Assembly (NCBI GenBank): GCA_028277665.1
Contig: JANQFU010000009.1
Coordinates: forward strand, 1-64,000
DNA length: 64,000 nucleotides
Direction: 5' to 3'
Origin: Alphaproteobacteria bacterium
GTDB taxonomy: Bacteria; Pseudomonadota; Alphaproteobacteria; Micavibrionales; Micavibrionaceae
Positions 50,220 through 59,803 of this stretch are shown piece after piece. Within the stretch, counting starts at the first letter, position 1; every line of letters starts with the position of its first letter. The notes under the pieces were generated by a model. The model had not been told where the DNA came from. It saw only the letters and a list, made by a program, of their open reading frames with translations, and searched no databases. The translations under genes and the position numbers were made by a program.

Positions 50220-51179
50220 CTATGCTGCGCTGAAAATATAATGCACGGACAGGACCAGGGAAACGGAGACGGCGAGGCCGATCATCATTTTCAGAAAGTC
50301 CTTTCCGACGAGCGGAAAAACATATCCGAGCTTGTAATGGGCGCGGTGCGCTGTCGCGATGGCGAGTTCCCGCCCGGTCAGGAGCCCCACAAAAACCCAT
50401 GTTGTCGACATCGGAATGTCGTTCAGTTCCTTGAAAAAAAGAAGCAGGAGCGCGTAGACAAGGTCGATGATGGTCGCCGAACGCATAAACCGCGATCCGG
50501 TCTTTTCAAGGACGATTTTCTGAATTTTTCCTCCCTGGGCCTGAAAGATATAGCCGAGCCAGGCAACGAGAACGGCGATCGACAAAACAAGAAGGGGAAG
50601 GGGCATTTCGCGCGGGAGATAAACGGCAATATTCGCCATATCGTGCGATAGCCATGTGAACCAGAGGAAACCGGTCGAAAGCCATTGGAAGCTGCGCCAG
50701 TATGCCCGGTGCTCTTTTTTTACCATATTCCGTTTTTCATTGATAAAATGCGCCAGCACAATCCAGACGCCATAGGCGACGATGGCCGCGAGCCCATAAC
50801 CGACGACGCTTTTGACCAGCATTTTTTCGAGCACGACGGTAGAGGCAAAAACGGAAAGCACAAGAAACGTCGTGGAAACGGGGATCCCGGCACGGGTCAA
50901 AAGGACGAGCACCGCAGGGGCTGCCGCGTGATACCATTCGATTTGAACGGGTGGAATCTGGGCCAGCCGCCCGTATGAGATATCTCCGTCATTAACCACC
51001 CAGCTATATGTCAGCGTCACAGCCAGAACGGCCGAGGCTGCAAGCCACAGCCAGTACCATTTGAAAACCCTGCTGTTCGACGCGATAAACGTTCCGAGTG
51101 TCTGGACCGAATCGTTTCCGATCACGGCATAGGCGGCGAGCATAAAGCCGATTGCGGCATAGACGGTGTGATAATCCAT
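50220..51179 (-). CDS. PiT-like (phosphate transporter-type) membrane protein
   Basis: A 319-residue protein with about eight hydrophobic segments. Two short segments match the inverted signature of PiT family carriers: YAVIGNDSVQTLGTFIASN near residue 17 (family usual GANDVANA) and a PVSTT sequence (AGIPVSTTFLVLS near 118). A second STT block, NDIPMSTTWVFVGLLTGRELA, is near 258, as expected for the two repeats. It probably carries phosphate or a related anion. It is smaller than typical PiT (about 420-500) and its first signature is degenerate, so the substrate is uncertain. It is convergent with AsmA, and carB lies just upstream on the same strand with 37 bases between. Confidence 0.65.
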   Translation of the reverse strand: MDYHTVYAAIGFMLAAYAVIGNDSVQTLGTFIASNSRVFKWYWLWLAASAVLAVTLTYSWVVNDGDISYGRLAQIPPVQIEWYHAAAPAVLVLLTRAGIPVSTTFLVLSVFASTVVLEKMLVKSVVGYGLAAIVAYGVWIVLAHFINEKRNMVKKEHRAYWRSFQWLSTGFLWFTWLSHDMANIAVYLPREMPLPLLVLSIAVLVAWLGYIFQAQGGKIQKIVLEKTGSRFMRSATIIDLVYALLLLFFKELNDIPMSTTWVFVGLLTGRELAIATAHRAHYKLGYVFPLVGKDFLKMMIGLAVSVSLVLSVHYIFSAA

Positions 51180-51216
51180 AAGTCCATTCGTTCGTTGCCA
51201 ATTCTACCAGGGAACC

Positions 51217-54200
51217 CTATGCCGCTTCGTCTCTGGCATCAAGGCCGAGCCAGTTCTGGATTGCGGTTACGTCGAGATCATGCGCCCGCAAGGCCCGGAT
51301 GGCCTGTACGCCCGCCGCAGCCGCCGTTAAAAGCGTATAATACGGAATTTTGTGCATCAAGGCCTGACGGCGGATGGATGTCGCGTCGGCAACGGCCTGC
51401 GCCCCGCGCGTCGTATTGATCATGAAGTCGATCTCGCCGTTAATGATGGCGTCGACGACATGCGGCTGGCCTTCCATGACCTTGTTGATCCGGTCGACAT
51501 TCAGCCCTGCATCCTGAAGGAAACGGCAGGTCCCGCCCGTCGCGATCAGGCGGAAGCCCATCTCGGCAAGGTCCCTGGCAATTGGCACAAGGGCCTCTTT
51601 GTCGTCGTCCTTGACGGACAGAAAGACCGTGCCGTCCCGGGGCAGGATCGTCCCCGCGCCGATCTGGGATTTGGCGAAGGCGCGGGCGACATCGCGGTCG
51701 ATCCCCATGACTTCGCCGGTCGATTTCATTTCCGGCCCGAGAATCGGATCGACGCCCGGGAAACGGGTAAACGGGAAGACGGGGGCTTTCACGGCCGTGT
51801 GATCGTTCGACATGCCGGTCAATTGATCCATAAACGTAGAAAGCGGCTCCTCAGCCATGACCCGCGCCGCGATCTTGGCCACCGGAACCCCGGTCGCCTT
51901 GGCGACAAACGGCACGGTCCGCGACGCGCGCGGATTAACCTCAATCAGGAAAATATCATTTTCGCCGGTATTGCGGTTGCGCTTGACGGCAAACTGGACG
52001 TTCATCAGGCCCTTGACCTTAAGGGTTTTGGCGAGCTGGATCGTCTGACGTTCAATTTCACGGACGGTCTTGAAGGTGAGCGAGTGCGGCGGCATCACGC
52101 ACGCCGAATCGCCGGAGTGAACCCCGGCCTCCTCGATATGTTCCATAATCCCGGACACGTACACGTTCTTTCCATCGCAAAGCGCATCGACGTCAAGCTC
52201 GATCGCGCTTTTCAGATAACGGTCAAGCAGGACGGGCGTATCGCCCGATACATGGACAGCCGTTGAGATATAGTCTTCGAGTTCGCCCTGTGTCTGGACG
52301 ATCCGCATGGCCTGTCCGCCGAGGACATAAGACGGGCGGATGACAAGGGGAAAGCCGATTCTCTTCGCGATCTCAACCGCTTCTTCGCGGGAATGTGCGA
52401 TCCCGTTATCAGGCTGGCGCAATTTGAGTTTACGGACGAGCGCCTGAAAACGGTCCCGGTCTTCGGCAAGGTCGATCGCGTCCGGATCTGTCCCCAGGAT
52501 GGGAATTCCGGCGTCCTGAAGCGGCCGCGCGAGCTTGAGCGGCGTTTGTCCGCCAAGCTGGACGATCACGCCGGCGAGATCGCCCTCGGTCTGTTCTGCG
52601 GTGATGATTTCGATGACGTCTTCGGCGGTCAGCGGCTCGAAATACAGACGGTCGGAGGTGTCATAATCCGTTGAGACGGTCTCCGGATTGCAATTGATCA
52701 TGATGGTCTCGATCCCGGCCTCGCGCAGCGCATAGGCGGCATGGACGCAGCAATAATCAAACTCGATCCCCTGACCGATCCGGTTCGGTCCGCCGCCGAG
52801 AATAACGGCTTTCCTGCGCCCGGATGGTGCGCACTCGTTTTCAGGGGCCGCAATCCCCGGCTCATAGGTCGAATACATATAAGGCGTGGAAGAGGGGATT
52901 TCAGCCGCGCAGCTATCCACACGCTTGAAAACGGGATGGACACCGGCCGCATGGCGTGCCGCCCGGACGGATAATTCGTCCGAGCCCGCAAGCCGGGCGA
53001 TCCGGGCATCGGAAAAGCCCATGCCTTTGATCTCGCGCCAATGTGCGGCGTCCTGCGGAATGCCCTTGTCCTGAATATGTTTCTCGGTCTCGATGATCCG
53101 GGCGATCCGCTCCAGGAACCACGGATCGAACTTTGTGAGTTTATGGATCGTCTCCAGCGACATGCCCAGACGGAAGGCTTCGGCGATGTATAAAAGGCGT
53201 TGCGGCGTCGGGATCGACAAAGCCGCGCGAACCTGATCCTCTTCCGGCGGCGTGTCCTTGCGGATCCCGGGGATCGGAATGGAGGAGAGGCCGTCCAGTC
53301 CTTTTTCAAGAGAACGCAGAGCTTTTTGAAGAGATTCCTCAAAGCTCCGTCCGATGGCCATGACTTCCCCGACGGATTTCATGGAGGTCGTCAGAATATT
53401 GCGTGTTCCGTGGAATTTCTCAAACGCGAAGCGCGGGACTTTCGTAACGACATAATCGATTGTGGGTTCAAAGGACGCCGGGGTCTTGCCGCCGGTGATC
53501 TCATTGGCAAGCTCGTCGAGCGTATATCCGACCGCGAGCTTGGCGGCCACACGCGCAATCGGAAAGCCCGTCGCTTTCGACGCCAGCGCGGAGGAGCGCG
53601 AGACACGCGGATTCATCTCGATAACGACCATGCGCCCGTCGTCCGGATTGATCGCGAACTGCACGTTCGATCCGCCGGTCTCGACCCCGATCCCGCGCAA
53701 GACGGCGATCGAGGCGTTCCGCATGATCTGGTATTCCTTGTCCGTCAGGGTCAAAGCCGGGGCGACCGTCACCGAATCGCCCGTATGAACGCCCATCGGA
53801 TCGACGTTTTCAATAGAGCAGACGATAATGCAGTTATCCGCCTTGTCGCGGACGACCTCCATTTCATACTCTTTCCACCCAAGGACGGATTCCTCGATCA
53901 GGACTTCTTTCACGGGAGAGGCATCCAGCCCCTCACGGACGATATATTCGAATTCCTCCCGGTTATAGGCGATCCCGCCACCGGTCCCCCCAAGCGTGAA
54001 AGACGGGCGGATAATCGCCGGAAGGCCTGTAATCTTCAGGGCCTCAAGAGCCTCGTCAAAGGAATGAACCGCCCGGCTCATCGGGCTTTCAAGGCCGAGT
54101 TCATCCATGCAGCGGCGGAATTTCTCGCGGTCTTCCGCTTTTTCGATCGCCTCCTGATCGGCCCCGATCAACTCAATCCCCAGCCGCTCAAGCGTGCCGT

Positions 54201-54513
54201 CTTCGGCGAGAGCCAGGGCCGTATTCAGCGCGGTCTGCCCGCCCATCGTCGGGAGGAGAGCGTCCGGTTTCTCTTTTTCAAGGATTTTGGCGACAATCGC
54301 CGGCGTGATCGGCTCGATATAGGTCGCATCCGCGAGGCCCGGATCCGTCATGATCGTCGCTGGATTGGAGTTCACCAGAATAATCCGGTATCCCTCTTCC
54401 CTGAGGGCTTTACAGGCTTGCGCGCCGGAATAATCAAATTCGCAGGCTTGTCCGATAATGATCGGCCCTGCGCCGATAATACATATGGAGGAGAGGTCGT
54501 TACGTCTTGGCAT
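51217..54513 (-). CDS. carB: Carbamoyl-phosphate synthase large subunit
   Basis: A 1098-residue ATP-dependent synthase with two homologous ATP-grasp halves (about residues 1-400 and 560-940), an oligomerisation domain and a C-terminal MGS-like allosteric domain (about 950-1090, with [20 protein letters not shown] and [13 protein letters not shown]). Blocks are [90 protein letters not shown] and [19 protein letters not shown]. It combines bicarbonate, ammonia from CarA and two ATP. The longer than usual length (about 1070) is within range. The gene is unlinked from carA. Confidence 0.97.
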   Translation of the reverse strand: MPRRNDLSSICIIGAGPIIIGQACEFDYSGAQACKALREEGYRIILVNSNPATIMTDPGLADATYIEPITPAIVAKILEKEKPDALLPTMGGQTALNTALALAEDGTLERLGIELIGADQEAIEKAEDREKFRRCMDELGLESPMSRAVHSFDEALEALKITGLPAIIRPSFTLGGTGGGIAYNREEFEYIVREGLDASPVKEVLIEESVLGWKEYEMEVVRDKADNCIIVCSIENVDPMGVHTGDSVTVAPALTLTDKEYQIMRNASIAVLRGIGVETGGSNVQFAINPDDGRMVVIEMNPRVSRSSALASKATGFPIARVAAKLAVGYTLDELANEITGGKTPASFEPTIDYVVTKVPRFAFEKFHGTRNILTTSMKSVGEVMAIGRSFEESLQKALRSLEKGLDGLSSIPIPGIRKDTPPEEDQVRAALSIPTPQRLLYIAEAFRLGMSLETIHKLTKFDPWFLERIARIIETEKHIQDKGIPQDAAHWREIKGMGFSDARIARLAGSDELSVRAARHAAGVHPVFKRVDSCAAEIPSSTPYMYSTYEPGIAAPENECAPSGRRKAVILGGGPNRIGQGIEFDYCCVHAAYALREAGIETIMINCNPETVSTDYDTSDRLYFEPLTAEDVIEIITAEQTEGDLAGVIVQLGGQTPLKLARPLQDAGIPILGTDPDAIDLAEDRDRFQALVRKLKLRQPDNGIAHSREEAVEIAKRIGFPLVIRPSYVLGGQAMRIVQTQGELEDYISTAVHVSGDTPVLLDRYLKSAIELDVDALCDGKNVYVSGIMEHIEEAGVHSGDSACVMPPHSLTFKTVREIERQTIQLAKTLKVKGLMNVQFAVKRNRNTGENDIFLIEVNPRASRTVPFVAKATGVPVAKIAARVMAEEPLSTFMDQLTGMSNDHTAVKAPVFPFTRFPGVDPILGPEMKSTGEVMGIDRDVARAFAKSQIGAGTILPRDGTVFLSVKDDDKEALVPIARDLAEMGFRLIATGGTCRFLQDAGLNVDRINKVMEGQPHVVDAIINGEIDFMINTTRGAQAVADATSIRRQALMHKIPYYTLLTAAAAGVQAIRALRAHDLDVTAIQNWLGLDARDEAA

Positions 54514-54620
54514 GTCGGATCCCGGCCCTTTCGTTGGTCCGAGAGCTATTAGATAGGGAAAACGCCCGTCATGCGCAAGTTTTTTTGACAGATTTCAACA
54601 GTTTTCCGCAGGAAAGGCGT

Positions 54621-55184
54621 TTAACGCCCCAACGGGAAATGATAGGCGAGGATGATTGCCTCCGCACCGGGGTTTTTGTTGCCGGTAGAGGCGTTCGAGA
54701 TGTGGCTGAGTCCAAAGGAAAGCCGCGATTGATCTTTGAATTCATAGGCAAGCTCAATTTGAGAGCGGAATTCCAGCCTGTGCCCGAGATCCTTTTCGTC
54801 GCCGTCTTCATAATACCCTGCGGCGATACTCGGAATCAGGTGAAAAGGAGAGGATTCGCTGAGTTTGAAATCTGCCCAGAGCCCCAGATTTGCGAAGACT
54901 GTCCCGTCGGTCGCAAGTTCAAGCCCGCCCATCGGCGCGATTTTCCAAAAGAAAGGGGTGTTATGACGGTATTCGATTCGCAGCTCCGGCCGGCTGTCCG
55001 GATCGAATGTGTACAGGGAGCCGATGCCGACATACAGAAAGGCCGAGGGCGATTCGAGATCGATCTCCGGGGATTCGGCTTTTTTTTCCGGTTCGGGGGT
55101 GTTCGCGTATGCAGGTACAAAAAAAGAAAAACATAAAATGCTTGCACCAGCGAGCAGTGCGAGCCGGGAGGCTTTGGCAGACAT
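54621..55184 (-). CDS. pagL: Lipid A 3-O-deacylase, PagL type
   Basis: A 187-residue outer-membrane beta-barrel protein. A signal peptide is visible (LALLAGASILCFSFFVPAYA, residues about 8-27). The C-terminal part SFGLSHISNASTGNKNPGAE has the PagL catalytic set with exactly the known spacing: His161, Ser163 and Glu175 (His126, Ser128 and Glu140 in the Pseudomonas enzyme). Alternating short amphipathic strands fill the rest. It would remove the 3-O acyl chain of lipid A and lower its endotoxic effect. Length fits the family (about 170-190). It lies upstream of carB on the same strand and divergent from the nuo genes. Confidence 0.82.
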   Translation of the reverse strand: MSAKASRLALLAGASILCFSFFVPAYANTPEPEKKAESPEIDLESPSAFLYVGIGSLYTFDPDSRPELRIEYRHNTPFFWKIAPMGGLELATDGTVFANLGLWADFKLSESSPFHLIPSIAAGYYEDGDEKDLGHRLEFRSQIELAYEFKDQSRLSFGLSHISNASTGNKNPGAEAIILAYHFPLGR

Positions 55185-55368
55185 CTTAACTTCCTTCGGG
55201 GTTTGGCGAATAATGGCCGGGATGTGTTTAATACCTCTGATATTCTTATTGAATTCAGAAAAAAATCAATCCCTAAAATGTTTCCTTTTTCCGGGCTTGC
55301 GGGGCCCGGCCATAAAGATTAAAAAAAGGCAGGATGTTTTTTCGCATTTATCCGGTTGGTGCTCTGTC

Positions 55369-55968
55369 ATGTTCGAGGCTCTCGCCTTTTATCTTTTCGC
55401 CGGACTTCTGCTCTTCAGCGCGGCGGTTGTGATCACGGCCCGCAATCCTGTGCACGGGGTCCTGTTTCTGATTCTGGCGTTCTTTAACGCGGCGGGGCTG
55501 TTTGTCCTGATCGGCGCGGAATTCCTCGCCTTCATACTCCTGATCGTTTATGTGGGCGCGGTTGCGGTCTTGTTCCTGTTCGTCGTGATGATGCTCGATA
55601 TCGATTTTGCGGATCTGCGAAGCGGCGTGCGCAGACATGCATTGATCGGTGGCGGGGTCGGAGCCCTTTTGCTTGCCGAGCTTGTGTTTATGCTTGTCGG
55701 ACGTGAATTCGTTCCGGGCGAATCTCTTTCCGTGACACCTCCCGGCGCGCTCACAAATACGGAAGCTCTGGGCCGGGTTTTGTATACGGAATATGCCTTT
55801 CCGTTCCAGCTCGCCGGCCTCATTCTCCTTGTCGCAATGGTTGGCGCCATTACGCTGACCCTGCGCCGCCGGGATGACGTCCGTCGTCAGGATATCGCGG
55901 CCCAGCATGCCCGCCGCCGCGAAGACGTTGTCGAAATCCAGAAAGTCACACCCGGAACGGGGGTCTAG
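55369..55968 (+). CDS. nuoJ: NADH-quinone oxidoreductase subunit J
   Basis: A 199-residue membrane subunit of complex I. Start [18 protein letters not shown] at 55369 is the family-typical beginning; the open frame upstream only overlaps the pagL region in another sense. Five hydrophobic segments are visible, including the conserved pi-bulge helix ([25 protein letters not shown]). NuoJ helps connect the quinone site to the pumps. It heads the nuoJ-K-L-M-N block here; nuoA-I are not upstream, since the preceding gene is pagL on the opposite strand. nuoK starts two bases after its stop. Confidence 0.94.
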   Translation: MFEALAFYLFAGLLLFSAAVVITARNPVHGVLFLILAFFNAAGLFVLIGAEFLAFILLIVYVGAVAVLFLFVVMMLDIDFADLRSGVRRHALIGGGVGALLLAELVFMLVGREFVPGESLSVTPPGALTNTEALGRVLYTEYAFPFQLAGLILLVAMVGAITLTLRRRDDVRRQDIAAQHARRREDVVEIQKVTPGTGV

Positions 55969-55970
55969 TC

Positions 55971-56282
55971 ATGATCATCGAATTGACACATTACCTGGTT
56001 CTCGCGGCGATATTGTTTACGATCGGCGTGTTCGGAATTTTTCTCAACCGCCGGAATCTGATCATCATCCTGATGTCGATCGAGTTGATGCTTCTGGCCG
56101 TGAACGTTAATTTCATTGCGTTTTCGCAAATGGCGTTTGCGGATCTGGCGGGGCAGGTGTTCTCGATGTTCGTTCTGACGGTTGCTGCGGCCGAATCCGC
56201 GATCGGCCTCGCGATCCTCGTGGTCTTCTTCCGCACGCGGGGCAGCATCGCCGTTGAAGATATTTCCACGCTGAAAGGGTAG
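55971..56282 (+). CDS. nuoK: NADH-quinone oxidoreductase subunit K
   Basis: A 103-residue, three-helix membrane subunit of complex I. Conserved acidic residues are in the second helix ([20 protein letters not shown]) and third helix ([19 protein letters not shown]), the Glu residues of the proton path. The start at 55971 ([16 protein letters not shown]) directly follows nuoJ, indicating coupling. Length is normal (about 100). Confidence 0.95.
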   Translation: MIIELTHYLVLAAILFTIGVFGIFLNRRNLIIILMSIELMLLAVNVNFIAFSQMAFADLAGQVFSMFVLTVAAAESAIGLAILVVFFRTRGSIAVEDISTLKG

Positions 56283-56294
56283 GGAGACGCCGTA

Positions 56295-58232
56295 ATGCTC
56301 ATGGACATTCTGCCCGTATTTCTCCCCTTGATCGGTTTTCTGGTCGCGTTTTTATTCGGCAGGCAACTCGGCGACAAAGGCGCGCAGTTTATCACATGCG
56401 CCTTGATGCTTGCCGCGGCAGGTCTGTCTTGTTGGCTGATGTCGGATATCTTCTTCTCCGGAAATGCGCGGCAAATTCATCTCGGAAGCTGGATCCGCGT
56501 CGAGCCGTTGAACATCGACTGGGCACTGCGTCTGGACCAGCTTTCAGTCGTCATGATCTGGGTCGTGAACGTGATATCGGCCTGCGTCCATATATATTCG
56601 GTCGGATATATGAGCCATGACCCGCACAAAGCCCGGTTTATGGCCTATCTGAGCCTGTTTACCTTTGCGATGCTGATGCTTGTCAGTGCGGATAACCTCG
56701 TCCAGCTTTTCTTCGGATGGGAAGGCGTTGGACTGGCCTCTTATCTGCTGATCGGGTTCTGGACTCATAAGGATACGGCGAACGCCGCCGCCGTCAAAGC
56801 CTTCGTCGTGAACAGGATCGGCGATTTCGGTCTGACCCTTGCGATCCTGTTATGTTTTGTCGTGTTTGGCTCCGTATCCTTCTCGACGATTTTTGAGCTT
56901 GCGCCGGACAAAGCCGCGCAGACTTTCCTGTTCTTCGGTTATGAGGTCCATGCCTTGACGGTCATCGCGCTCCTGCTCTTCATGGGCGCAATCGGAAAAT
57001 CGGCACAGCTCGGCCTGCATACGTGGTTGCCGGACGCGATGGAAGGGCCGACGCCGGTCTCCGCGCTGATCCATGCGGCGACAATGGTCACAGCCGGCGT
57101 CTTTCTCGTCGCCCGGTTCTCGCCGGTATTCGAATACGCTCCGGCGGCCCTTGAGGTCGTCTGTATTCTCGGGGCCCTGACGGCGGTCGTCGCGGCGACG
57201 ATCGGCCTGACGCAGTTTGATATCAAACGGGTCATCGCCTATTCGACGATGAGCCAGCTCGGCTACATGTTTTTTGCGCTTGGCGTTTCGGCCTACGGCG
57301 CGGCGATGTTTCACCTCGTCACGCACGCATTTTTCAAAGCCCTCCTGTTCCTCGGCGCCGGATCGGTGATCCATGCGCTCTCGGACGAGCAGGATATGCG
57401 CAAAATGGGCGGAGTCTGGCGGGCCATTCCGCTGACTTATGCGTTTATGTGGATCGGATCACTTGCTCTTGCCGGTATTCCCCTCTTTTCCGGATATTAT
57501 TCCAAGGACATGATTTTAGAGGCGGCATTCGCGGATCATAGCGCATTCGGGGCCTTTGCCTATTGGGCGGGGATCGCGGCCGCGTTTATGACGGCGTTCT
57601 ATTCCTGGCGGTTGATCCTGATGACGTTCCACGGCACGCCCAGGGCGGATGAGAAAGTCATGGCGCATCTGCACGAATCGCCGATGATCATGCATATCCC
57701 TCTGGCTGTGCTCGCATGCGGCGCGGTGGCGGCGGGGGCCTTGCTTTACGCGCCGTTTGTCGGCGGCCACGGTCATATGCTCTGGGGCGAGTCGCTGCTC
57801 GTCCTGCCGGGTAACGACACGATTGAGGCTGCGCATCACGTTCCGCACTGGGTGAAATATCTGCCGACGGGCATCGCTCTGGCCGGGATTCTGCTGGCTG
57901 TGCTGTTCTACACCGGAAAACGGCGCGCGCCGGAAATCGTCTCCGATCTCCTCGGCCCGCTTTATACGTTCGTCTACCGGAAATATTATTTTGACGAGCT
58001 ATACCGGAAAATCTTCGTGCGCGGGGCCGAACGTCTCGGGCGGGCCTTTTACCTGAAAGGCGACAAGGCGACGATCGATGGAGCCGGGCCGGACGGGACG
58101 GCAGAAATCTCCCGCCGGATCGGGGCGGCCTTCAGCCGCTTCCAAAGCGGGTTCGTCTACCATTACGCCTTTATCATGATGATCGGCCTGCTCGGGCTGT
58201 TGAGCTGGATTTTATACGGGATGGTGTCCTGA
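56295..58232 (+). CDS. nuoL: NADH-quinone oxidoreductase subunit L
   Basis: A 645-residue antiporter-like proton-pumping subunit of complex I. GGGAGA precedes the ATG. Proton-path signatures are the Glu in FFGWEGVGLASYLLIGFW, the Lys in GAIGKSAQLGLHTWLPDAMEGPTPVSALIHAATM and the downstream KRVIAYSTMSQLGYM. The last 100 residues hold the amphipathic lateral helix (PLYTFVYRKYYFDELYRKIF and RAFYLKGDKATIDG) and the terminal anchor. The stop overlaps the nuoM start (ATGA-type). Confidence 0.96.
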   Translation: MLMDILPVFLPLIGFLVAFLFGRQLGDKGAQFITCALMLAAAGLSCWLMSDIFFSGNARQIHLGSWIRVEPLNIDWALRLDQLSVVMIWVVNVISACVHIYSVGYMSHDPHKARFMAYLSLFTFAMLMLVSADNLVQLFFGWEGVGLASYLLIGFWTHKDTANAAAVKAFVVNRIGDFGLTLAILLCFVVFGSVSFSTIFELAPDKAAQTFLFFGYEVHALTVIALLLFMGAIGKSAQLGLHTWLPDAMEGPTPVSALIHAATMVTAGVFLVARFSPVFEYAPAALEVVCILGALTAVVAATIGLTQFDIKRVIAYSTMSQLGYMFFALGVSAYGAAMFHLVTHAFFKALLFLGAGSVIHALSDEQDMRKMGGVWRAIPLTYAFMWIGSLALAGIPLFSGYYSKDMILEAAFADHSAFGAFAYWAGIAAAFMTAFYSWRLILMTFHGTPRADEKVMAHLHESPMIMHIPLAVLACGAVAAGALLYAPFVGGHGHMLWGESLLVLPGNDTIEAAHHVPHWVKYLPTGIALAGILLAVLFYTGKRRAPEIVSDLLGPLYTFVYRKYYFDELYRKIFVRGAERLGRAFYLKGDKATIDGAGPDGTAEISRRIGAAFSRFQSGFVYHYAFIMMIGLLGLLSWILYGMVS

Positions 58233-59803
58233 TGACCGATTTTCCTCTTTTATCCCTCCTGACCTTTTTGCCGCTCTTCGGCGTGGCTTTTCTGCTCGGC
58301 ATTCGCGGGGATCAGGATGTCGTGGAGCGCAACGCGCGCTATGTCGCGCTCTACACGTCGTTCTTCACATTCGCGCTTTCGGTCTACATGCTGATGCGGT
58401 TCAATCCGTATGACGACGGCTTTCAGTTCGTCGAGCGTTATGAATGGCTGCCCTCCCTGAATATCGTCTATCAGCTCGGGATCGACGGGATTTCTCTCTT
58501 CTTCATCCTGCTTTCAACGTTCCTGACGATGACCTGTATTCTGATGAGCTGGCAGTCCGTCAAGACCCGCGTCCGCGAATATATGGTGGCCTTTCTGATC
58601 CTTGAATCCTTTATGCTCGGGACGTTCTGTGCGCTCGATGCCGTTCTTTTCTACGTCTTTTTCGAAGGCGTGCTGATTCCGATGTTCCTGATTATCGGAA
58701 TCTGGGGCGGGGCGCGCCGGGTTTATGCGTCCTACAAATTTTTCCTGTATACGCTGCTGGGCTCGGTTCTGATGCTGCTGGCCCTGATCGTGCTGTATTT
58801 CCAGAACGGGACGAGCGATTTGCTGACCTTGCTCGAAAACCCCGTCTCTCCCTCGCTTCAGTTCTGGCTCTGGCTGGCGTTCTTCGCGAGCTTCGCGGTT
58901 AAAATGCCGATGTGGCCGGTTCACACATGGCTGCCGGATGCGCACGTCGAGGCCCCGACCGGCGGCTCGGTCATCCTGGCCGGGGTGCTCCTGAAAATGG
59001 GCGGTTACGGCTTTTTGCGGTTCTCTTTGCCGATGTTCCCGGACGCAAGCACGTTTTTCATGCCGCTTGTCATGTCCCTGAGCGTTGTCGCGATCATCTA
59101 TACGTCTCTCGTCGCGCTCGTTCAGGACGACATGAAAAAGATGATTGCCTATTCGTCGGTAGCCCATATGGGATTTGTGACGCTCGGCATTTTTTCCGCA
59201 ACGGCGCAGGGCATTCAGGGCGGCATTTTCCAGATGCTGTCTCACGGATTAATCTCGGCGGCCCTCTTTCTGATCGTCGGCGTGCTCTATGATCGCCTGC
59301 ATTCCCGCGAGATTGCGAAATATGGCGGGCTCGTGAAAAACATGCCCAAATACGCGACGTTATTCATGATCTTTATGCTCGGTTCCGTCGGCCTTCCGGG
59401 GACGAGCGGCTTTGTCGGCGAGTTTTTATCCTTGCTGGGCACATTCACGGCGGCACCGGTCTTCGCCGTTCTCGGGGCCAGCGGCATTGTCCTCGGGGCG
59501 GCCTATATGCTCTGGCTGTACCGCCGGGTTGTTTTCGGCACACCGAATACGGAAGAAGCGGCAGGCCTCAAGGACGTAAACTGGCGGGAGATGACGGTCC
59601 TCGTTCCGCTCGCGGGGCTTGTTCTCTTTCTGGGGATTTTCCCGAACGCGGTGCTCTCCCGCACGGAGCCGTCCGTCCAGCGTGTGATCTCGCAATATCA
59701 AAACGGTCTGGAGAGATATGCCGGCCCGAAAGATCCTCTTTCCCGAGGGCATGACGAGACAGGGCATGGCAAGACAAGAGTAGAGGAAGGGGCGCCAGAA
59801 TGA
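58232..59803 (+). CDS. nuoM: NADH-quinone oxidoreductase subunit M
   Basis: A 523-residue antiporter-like subunit of complex I. Key residues are the Glu in FYVFFEGVLIPMFLIIGIWGG, the Lys in FAVKMPMWPVHTWLPDAHVEAP and the Lys pair in QDDMKKMIAYSSVAHMGFV. About 14 hydrophobic segments are visible. The C-terminal tail (GPKDPLSRGHDETGHGKTRV) is hydrophilic. It is coupled to nuoL and nuoN through short overlaps at both ends. Confidence 0.96.
   Translation: MTDFPLLSLLTFLPLFGVAFLLGIRGDQDVVERNARYVALYTSFFTFALSVYMLMRFNPYDDGFQFVERYEWLPSLNIVYQLGIDGISLFFILLSTFLTMTCILMSWQSVKTRVREYMVAFLILESFMLGTFCALDAVLFYVFFEGVLIPMFLIIGIWGGARRVYASYKFFLYTLLGSVLMLLALIVLYFQNGTSDLLTLLENPVSPSLQFWLWLAFFASFAVKMPMWPVHTWLPDAHVEAPTGGSVILAGVLLKMGGYGFLRFSLPMFPDASTFFMPLVMSLSVVAIIYTSLVALVQDDMKKMIAYSSVAHMGFVTLGIFSATAQGIQGGIFQMLSHGLISAALFLIVGVLYDRLHSREIAKYGGLVKNMPKYATLFMIFMLGSVGLPGTSGFVGEFLSLLGTFTAAPVFAVLGASGIVLGAAYMLWLYRRVVFGTPNTEEAAGLKDVNWREMTVLVPLAGLVLFLGIFPNAVLSRTEPSVQRVISQYQNGLERYAGPKDPLSRGHDETGHGKTRVEEGAPE

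Noticed and set aside
53200-54552. Plus-strand open frame of 450 codons opposite carB
   Set aside because: carB is certain on the minus strand; this is an antisense shadow.
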